13,764 bases of DNA from Pyropia haitanensis (lineage: Eukaryota; Rhodophyta; Bangiophyceae; Bangiales; Bangiaceae): the NCBI GenBank assembly GCA_008729055.1, contig SDUX01000055.1, positions 1-13,764 of the forward strand, read 5' to 3'. Positions 7,965 through 13,764 of this stretch are shown here, in pieces; positions within the stretch are counted from its first letter, which is position 1; each line of letters opens with the position of its first letter. A program made the position numbers and the translations under genes. The notes under the pieces were generated by a model. It was given only the letters and a program-made list of their open reading frames with translations, was not told the DNA's origin and did not search any database.

Positions 7965-8037
7965 CACACTGTCCACTGCGCGTCCCGCTGGTCACACTGG
8001 CGTGGACGGTGTGAGGGCGGAAATTTTGGCACCGTCC
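7965..8037 (+). repeat. Conserved alternative stem-loops of segment C1 (representative)
   Basis: CACACTGTCCAC (7965-7976) pairs with GTGGACGGTGTG (8002-8013) with one T-G mismatch in 12. The central GGACGGTG (8004-8011) also pairs perfectly with CACCGTCC (8030-8037). The middle arm can thus join only one of two partners. Most units keep all three arms; exceptions include 3, 6 and 7, where C1 is largely lost. Confidence 0.6.
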
Positions 8038-8061
8038 GTCGCACCTGGCTGTCGGGACCCC

Positions 8062-8097
8062 CACGTGCCGAAAACCATCCCACAAACTTGACACGTG
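8062..8097. promoter_or_regulatory. Paired CACGTG palindromes (representative)
   Basis: CACGTG at 8062-8067 and again at 8092-8097 are 30 bp apart, about three helical turns. The pair recurs in nearly every unit (for example 5259 and 5289, 5936 and 5966), with spacing 29-31 where indels occur. CACGTG is the core of E-box/G-box sites for bHLH and bZIP proteins and of the yeast centromere element CDEI; whether anything binds here is unknown. Confidence 0.5.
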
Positions 8098-8120
8098 GAC
8101 ACCGGCGCTCCACAAAAACT

Positions 8121-8134
8121 CGTTGCATCCAACG
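8121..8134. repeat. Short dyad CGTTG-CATC-CAACG in segment C2 (representative)
   Basis: A perfect 5-bp stem with a 4-nt loop, present in almost every unit just before the GGACGCGCCAAC block. It shares TCGTTG with the vertebrate CENP-B box but lacks the downstream CGGG at the required spacing, so it is not a canonical CENP-B box. Confidence 0.5.
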
Positions 8135-8742
8135 GACGCGCCAACAACCGGGTCGGCCAACCACCCCATGCACGACCGTGCGGGTGGAACGTCGGACATC
8201 GAGCGGGCGGATGTATGGCTGGAATAAAGGATGCGAGCCAATTCGGCCGCCGGATCGCGTGCAGCATTGCTGTACACGCAAAAGTGGGCAAAAGTGGGCA
8301 AATGTAGGCAAAAGTGGGTAAGAAGCGGCCAACCACCCATCATCCACGACCGTGCGGGTCGAACCGAGGACGTCGAGCGGGCGGATCTATGGCTGGAACA
8401 AAGTATGCGAGCCAATTCGGCCGCCGGATCGTGCGCAGCATTGGTGTACACGCAAAAGTGGGCAAAAGTGGGCAAAAGTGGGCAAAAGTGGGTAGGAAGT
8501 GGGTAAGAAGTGGGCAAACAGTGGGCAAAAAGTGGGCAATTTTGGGACAGAAATGGACAATTGGGGGCAAGAAGTTTCCAAAACTGCAAAGAAAATGGAC
8601 GTGAAAGTGGCCAGAAAGTGGTCCAACAGTGGCCAGAAAAGGCGCCGCGCCACCCACACTGTCCACTGCGCGTCCCGCTGGTCACACTGGCGTGGACGGT
8701 GTGAGGGCGAAATTTTGGCACCGTCCGTCGCACCTGGCTGTC

Positions 8743-9215
8743 GGGACCCCCACGTGCCGAAAACCATCCCACAAACTTGACACGTGGACACCGGCGCTCC
8801 ACAAAACACTCGTTGCATCCAACGGACGCGCCAACAACCGGGTCGGCCAACCACCCCATGCACGACCGTGCGGGGGAACGTCGGACATCGAGCGGGCGGA
8901 TGTATGGCTGGAATAAAGGATGCGAGCCAATTCGGCCGCCGGATCGCGTGCAGCATTGCTGTACACGCAAAAGTGGGCAAAAGTGGGCAAATGTAGGCAA
9001 AAGGGTAAGAAGCGGCCAACCACCTCATCCACGACCGTGCGGGTCGAACCGAGGACGTCGAGCGGGCGGATCTATGGCTGGAACAAAGTATGCGAGCCAA
9101 TTCGGCCGCCGGATCGTGCGCAGCATTGGTGTACCGCAAAAGTGGGCAAAAGTGGGCAAAAGTGGGCAAAACACGTAGGAAGTGGGTAAGACAGTGGGCA
9201 AACAGTGGGCCAAAA
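8743..9215. repeat. Satellite unit 6, truncated
   Basis: A marker at 8904, B at 9074. After the G-rich tract (about 9165-9212) the unit loses nearly all of segment C1 and C2 and runs into the end of the next C2, reading AACAACCGGTTGTCGG. Its right border is therefore approximate. Confidence 0.8.
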
Positions 9216-9702
9216 CGTGCGGAACAACCGGTTGTCGGACGAAACCACACCCCATGCACGACCGTGCGGGTGGAGACGTCGGATGTATGGCTGGATGTAT
9301 GCTGGAATAAAGGATGCGGATGGCCAATTCGGCAGCGGATTGCGTGCAGCAGTTGCGCAAAAGTGGGCAAAAGTGGGCAAAGTGGCACGTAGTGTGGTAG
9401 TAAGAAGCGGCCAACCACCCACGCACGGACCACGTGCGGGTCGAACCGAGACGGTCGAGCGGGCGGATGGAATGGCAGGAAGCCAAAGTGCGATGCCAAG
9501 CCGGCGGCGCCGGATCGTGCGCAGCATTGGTGTACACGCAAAAGTGGGCAAAAGTGGGCAAAAGTGGGCAAAAGTGGGTAGGAAGTGGGTAAGAAGTGGG
9601 CAAAAGTGGGCAAAAAGTGGGTGGGACAGAAATGGACAAAAGAAGTGAAAATGGCGTGAAAGTTGGTTGCCGCGACAGAAATGAGGGCGGAAACAATGTG
9701 GT
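9216..9702. repeat. Satellite unit 7, scrambled
   Basis: Both modules are recognisable but garbled. The A position at 9287 has a duplicated GGATGTATGGCTGGATGTATG. The B position near 9466 reads GGATGGAATGGCAGG. The G-rich tract at 9540-9620 is normal. Segment C1 is reduced to short pieces (GGGACAGAAATGGAC, then GAGGGCGGAAAC). Confidence 0.75.
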
Positions 9703-10051
9703 GGAAAACCATCCCACAAACTTGACACGTGGACACCGGCGCTCCACAAAACACTCGTTGCATCCAACGGACGCGCCAACAACCGGGTCGGCCAACCACC
9801 CCATGCACGACCGTGCGGGTGGAACGTCGGACATCGAGCGGGCGGATGTATGGCTGGAATAAAGGATGCGAGCCAATTCGGCCGCCGGATCGCGTGCAGC
9901 ATTGCTGTAGTCCGCAAAAGTGGCCAGTGGGCAAAAGGTAGGCGCGAGCCACCCGGACACTGTGGGCCAACCACGCGTCCCCTGGACCACGGGTCTGGCG
10001 TGGACGGTGTGAGGGCGGAAATTTTGGCACCGTCCGTCGCACCTGGCTGTC
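9703..10051. repeat. Satellite unit 8, no B module
   Basis: It begins in segment C2 (GAAAACCATCCCAC), has a normal A marker at 9850, then loses module B and the long G-rich tract. From 9909 to 10000 only fragments of the tract and of C1 remain. The standard end of C1 resumes at about 10001. Confidence 0.8.
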
Positions 10052-10650
10052 GGGACCCCCACGTGCCGAAAACCATCCCACAAACTTGACACGTGGACAC
10101 CGGCGCTCCACAAAACACTCGTTGCATCCAACGGACGCGCCAACAACCGGGTCGGCCAACCACCCCATGCACGACCGTGCGGGTGGAACGTCGGACATCG
10201 AGCGGGCGGATGTATGGCTGGAATAAAGGATGCGAGCCAATTCGGCCGCCGGATCGCGTGCAGCATTGCTGTACACGCAAAAGTGGGCAAAAGTGGGCAA
10301 ATGTAGGCAAAAGTGGGTAAGAAGCGGCCAACCACCTCATCCACGACCGTGCGGGTCGAACCGAGGACGTCGAGCGGGCGGATCTATGGCTGGAACAAAG
10401 TATGCGAGCCAATCGTGGGCAAACGCAGTGGGCGGCAAAAGTGGGCGTTTGGGACAGAAATGGACAATTGGGGGCAAGAAGTTTCCAAAACTGCAAAGAA
10501 AATGGACGTGAAAGTGGCCAGAAAGTGGTCCAACAGTGGCCAGAAAAGGCGCCGCGCCACCCACACTGTCCACTGCGCGTCCCGCTGGTCACACTGGCGT
10601 GGACGGTGTGAGGGCGGAAATTTTGGCACCGTCCGTCGCACCTGGCTGTC
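10052..10650. repeat. Satellite unit 9, deletion in B
   Basis: Length 599 bp. A marker at 10214 and B at 10386 are normal. From about 10413 the second half of B and most of the G-rich tract are replaced by a short CGTGGGCAAACGCAGTGGGC stretch, a loss of about 88 bp. Confidence 0.88.
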
Positions 10651-11241
10651 GGGACCCCCACGTGCCGAAAACCATCCACAAACTTGACACGTGGACACCG
10701 GCGCTCCACAAAACACTCGTTGCATCCAACGGACGCGCCAACAACCGGGTCGGCCAACCACCCCATGCACGACCGTGCGGGTGGAACGTCGGACATCGAG
10801 CGGGCGGATGTATGGCTGGAATAAAGGATGCGAGCCAATTCGGCCGCCGGATCGCGTGCAGCATTGCTGTACACGCAAAAGTGGGCAATTTTGGGGAGCG
10901 GCCAACCACCTCATCCACGACCGTGCGGGTCGAACCGAGGACGTCGAGCGGGCGGATCTATGGCTGGAACAAAGTATGCGAGCCAATTCGGCCGCCGGAT
11001 CGTGCGAAGTGTACACGCAAAAGTGGGCAAAAGTGGGCAAAAGTGGGCAGGAAGTGGGAAAAGTGGGAGTGGGCAAAAAAGTGGGTGGGACGAAATGGAC
11101 AATTGAAGCCAGAAAGTGGTCCAACAGTGGCCAGAAAAGGCGCCGCGCCACCCACACTGTCCACTGCGCGTCCCGCTGGTCACACTGGCGTGGACGGTGT
11201 GAGGGCGGAAATTTTGGCACCGTCCGTCGCACCTGGCTGTC
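10651..11241. repeat. Satellite unit 10, two deletions
   Basis: Length 591 bp. A marker at 10812, B at 10960 (148 bp apart because the A tail is shortened near 10884-10900). B lacks GCAGCATTG, and the tract to C1 junction at 11040-11110 is compressed. Confidence 0.88.
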
Positions 11242-11928
11242 GGGACCCCCACGTGCCGAAAACCATCCCACAAACTTGACACGTGGACACCGGCGCTCCA
11301 CAAAACACTCGTTGCATCCAACGGACGCGCCAAACCGGGTCGGCCAACCACCCCATGCACGACCGTGCGGGTGGAACGTCGGACATCGAGCGGGCGGATG
11401 TATGGCTGGAATAAAGGATGCGAGCCAATTCGGCCGCCGGATCGCGTGCAGCATTGCTGTACACGCAAAAGTGGGCAAAAGTGGGCAAATGTAGGCAAAA
11501 GTGGGTAAGAAGCGGCCAACCACCTCATGCACGACCATGCGGGTCGAACCGAGGACGTCGAGCGGGCGGATCTATGGCTGGAACAAAGTATGCGAGCCAA
11601 TTCGGCAGCCGGATCGTGCGCAGCATTGGTGTACACGCAAAAGTGGGCAAAAGTGGGCAAAAGTGGGCAAAAGTGGGTAGGAAGTGGGTAAGAAGTGGGC
11701 AAACAGTGGGCAAAAAGTGGGCAATTTTGGGACCGAAATGGACAATTGGGGGCAAGAAGTTTCCAAAACTGCAAAGAAAATGGACGTGAAAGTGGCCAGA
11801 AAGTGGTCCAACAGTGGCCAGAAAAGGCGCCGCGCCACCCACACTGTCCACTGCGCGTCCCGCTGGTCACACTGGCGTGGACGGTGTGAGGGCGGAAATT
11901 TTGGCACCGTCCGTCGCACCTGGCTGTC
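11242..11928. repeat. Satellite unit 11, first of the distal subfamily
   Basis: Length 687 bp. A marker at 11402, B at 11574. The only notable loss in C2/A is one AAC in CGCCAAACCGGG. Module B carries derived bases CATGCACGACCATGC and TTCGGCAGCC, and C1 has GGGACCGAAATGG. Confidence 0.95.
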
Positions 11929-12614
11929 GGGACCCCACGTGCCGAAAACCATCCCACAAACTTGACACGTGGACACCGGCGCTCCACAAAACACTCGTTG
12001 CATCCAACGGACGCGCCAACAACCGGGTCGGCCAACCACCCCATGCACGACCGTGCGGGTGGAACGTCGGACATCGAGCGGGCGGATGTATGGCTGGAAT
12101 AAAGGATGCGAGCCAATTCGGCCGCCGGATCGCGTGCAGCATTGCTGTACCACGCAAAAGTGGGCAAAAGTGGGCAAATGTAGGCAAAAGTGGGTAAGAA
12201 GCGGCCAACCACCTCATCCACGACCATGCGGGTCGAACCGAGGACGTCGAGCGGGGCGGATCTATGGCTGGAACAAAGTATGCGAGCCAATTCGGCAGCC
12301 GGATCGTGCGCAGCATTGGTGTACACGCAAAAGTGGGCAAAAGTGGGCAAAAGTGGGCAAAAGTGGGTAGGAAGTGGGTAAGAAGTGGGCAAACAGTGGC
12401 AAAAGTGGGCAATTTTGGGACCGAAATGGACAATTGGGGGCAAGAAGTTTCCAAAACTGCAAAGAAAATGGACGTGAAAGTGCCAGAAAGTGGTCCAACA
12501 GTGGCCAGAAAAGGCGCCGCGCCACCCACACTGTCCACTGCGCGTCCCGCTGGTCACACTGGCGTGGACGGTGTGAGGGCGGAAATTTTGCACCGTCCGT
12601 CGCACCTGGCTGTC
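11929..12614. repeat. Satellite unit 12, distal subfamily
   Basis: Length 686 bp. A marker at 12090, B at 12264. It has the distal variants ACCATGC, GGCAGCC and GGGACCG, but keeps the proximal CATCCACG, so it is a mosaic between the two subfamilies. Confidence 0.95.
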
Positions 12615-13301
12615 GGGACCCCCACGTGCCGAAAAACCATCCCACAAACTTGACACGTGGACACCGGCGCTCCACAAAACACTCGTTGCATCCAACGGAC
12701 GCGCCAACAACCGGGTCGGCCAACCACCCCATGCACGACCGTGCGGGTGGAACGTCGGACATCGAGCGGGCGGATGTATGGCTGGAATAAAGGATGCGAG
12801 CCAATTCGGCCGCCGGATCGCGTGCAGCATTGCTGTACACGCAAAAGTGGGCAAAAGTGGGCAAATGTAGGCAAAAGTGGGTAAGAAGCGGCCAACCACC
12901 TCATGCACGACCATGCGGGTCGAACCGAGGACGTCGAGCGGGCGGATCTATGGCTGGAACAAAGTATGCGAGCCAATTCGGCAGCCGGATCGTGCGCAGC
13001 ATTGGTGTACACGCAAAAGTGGGCAAAAGTGGGCAAAAGTGGGCAAAAGTGGGTAGGAAGTGGGTAAGAAGTGGGCAAACAGTGGGCAAAAAGTGGGCAA
13101 TTTTGGGACCGGAAATGGACAATTGGGGCAGAAGTTTCCAAAACTGCAAAGAAAATGGACGTGAAAGTGGCCAGAAAGTGGTCCAACAGTGGCCAGAAAA
13201 GCGCCGCGCCACCCACACTGTCCACTGCGCGTCCCGCTGTCACACTGGCGTGGACGGTGTGAGGGCGGAAATTTTGGCACCGTCCGTCGCACCTGGCTGT
13301 C
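12615..13301. repeat. Satellite unit 13, distal subfamily
   Basis: Length 687 bp. A marker at 12778, B at 12950 (172 bp apart). It carries all distal diagnostic variants and a few single-base indels, for example GGACCGGAAATGG and AAAAGCGCCG. Confidence 0.95.
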
Positions 13302-13764
13302 GGGACCCCACGTGCCGAAAACCATCCACAAACTTGACACGTGGACACCGGCGCTCCACAAAACACTCGTTGCATCCAACGGACGCGCCAACAACCGGGT
13401 CGGCCAACCACCCCATGCACGACCGTGCGGGTGGAACGTCGGACATCGAGCGGGCGGATGTATGGCTGGAATAAAGGATGCGAGCCAATTCGGCCGCCGG
13501 ATCGCGTGCAGCATTGCTGTACACGCAAAAGTGGGCAAAAAGTGGGCAAATGTAGGCAAAAGTGGGTAAGAAGCGGCCAACCACCTCATGCACGACCATG
13601 CGGTCGAACCGAGGACGTCGAGCGGGCGGATCTATGGCTGGAACAAAGTATGCGAGCCAATTCGGCAGCCGGATCGTGCGCAGCATTGGTGTACACGCAA
13701 AAGTGGGCAAAAGTGGGCAAAAGTGGGCAAAAGTGGGTAGGAAGTGGTAAGAAGTGGGCAAACA
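13302..13764. repeat. Satellite unit 14, cut by the window end
   Basis: 463 bp present. A marker at 13462, B at 13634, distal variants present. The window ends inside the G-rich tract, so the array continues. Confidence 0.95.

Larger units (their letters stand above)
7343..8053. repeat. Satellite unit 4, strongly diverged first half
   Basis: Length 711 bp. The part from 7343 to about 7600 is homologous to other units but far more diverged. Its A-position module at 7523 reads ATGGCGTGGAACAAAAGC and lacks most of the usual CGGACATCGAGC block. From about 7580 the sequence is standard again, with B at 7699. Confidence 0.85.
8054..8742. repeat. Satellite unit 5
   Basis: Length 689 bp, near the array consensus. 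A marker at 8215, B at 8389 (174 bp; one extra C and A in ACCACCCATCATCC). Confidence 0.95.
5238..13764. repeat. Tandem satellite array, about 687-bp higher-order unit, 14 units
   Basis: The same marker string (GGGACCCCCACGTGCC or a close variant) recurs at 5251, 5928, 6616, 7343, 8054, 8743, 10052, 10651, 11242, 11929, 12615 and 13302; two further units near 9216 and 9703 have lost it. Full units differ in length by only a few bases around 687. Each full unit has: segment C2 with two CACGTG palindromes; module A (about 172 bp, marker ATGGCTGGAATAAAGG); module B (about 172 bp, marker ATGGCTGGAACAAAG), clearly homologous to A; a G-rich tract with GTGGGCAAAA repeats; and segment C1 with conserved stem-loops. 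The array continues past the window. No coding role is supported. It is probably heterochromatic, centromeric or subtelomeric DNA, but which one cannot be told. Confidence 0.97.

Noticed and set aside
8116..8137. Canonical CENP-B box in the satellite
   Set aside because: TCGTTG matches part of the box, but the required downstream A and CGGG are not at the right spacing.
7072..9000. Minus-strand open frame of 642 codons (and similar ones at 8387-10300, 9072-10874 and 10911-12914) as repetitive proteins
   Set aside because: They are translations of the satellite. All three frames are open, starts and stops follow random indels between units, and the peptides are repeats of the same 229 residues.
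5238..13764. CRISPR array
   Set aside because: The units are about 687 bp with no short repeat/spacer alternation and no cas genes, in a eukaryotic context.

Overview
The window looks like a piece of a GC-rich eukaryotic nuclear genome. It carries a decayed eukaryotic DNA transposon of the pogo/Tigger/Tc5 type, an insertion that behaves like a solo LTR inside it, and a long satellite array with higher-order structure. There are no bacterial operons, ribosome binding sites, tRNA genes or rRNA genes. A GC-rich alga or another GC-rich protist would fit, but the species cannot be named from this sequence. No intact host gene can be supported anywhere in the window.

Layout. Bases 1 to about 895 are extremely GC-rich, low-complexity (CCG/GCC-type) DNA whose open frames are a product of composition. 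Bases about 895-2050 have a more ordinary composition and no recognisable gene, but contain a cluster of short inverted and direct repeats (932-1541). Bases about 2053-4746 hold a broken transposase gene on the + strand: an N-terminal helix-turn-helix, a CENP-B/Tc5-type DNA-binding domain, a DDE-type (here DDD) catalytic core and a basic C-terminal coiled coil. It is disrupted by an in-frame TAG (2636-2638), a 791-bp insertion (2776-3566) flanked by 7-bp duplications, a 1-nt frameshift near 3845-3870 and an in-frame TAA (4060-4062). A C15 homopolymer (2119-2133) separates the best ATG from the coding frame. The insertion has a TGTTG start, a TATA box and a pyrimidine-rich 3' part, as an LTR would. 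Bases 4747-5237 are flanking DNA without a gene.

From about 5238 to the end of the window, and surely beyond it, there is a tandem satellite array. The full repeat unit is about 687 bp. Each full unit contains two related modules of about 172 bp (A and B), a G-rich tract of roughly 10-11 bp periodicity, and a third segment (C) with conserved stem-loops and two CACGTG palindromes about 30 bp apart. I count 14 units. Most are within 2 bp of 687 or differ by small indels. One compound region (6616-8053) records an unequal exchange, and one stretch (about 9165-11110) is scrambled. The last units (from about 11.5 kb) share base changes that mark a locally amplified subfamily.

The most thought-provoking juxtaposition is a transposase fossil with a CENP-B-type DNA-binding domain beside a satellite built on 172-bp modules. 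That arrangement echoes animal centromeres, but no binding-site link could be shown here. Long minus-strand reading frames through the array are not genes: the unit length is a multiple of three, the minus strand is poor in stops, and all three frames are open.
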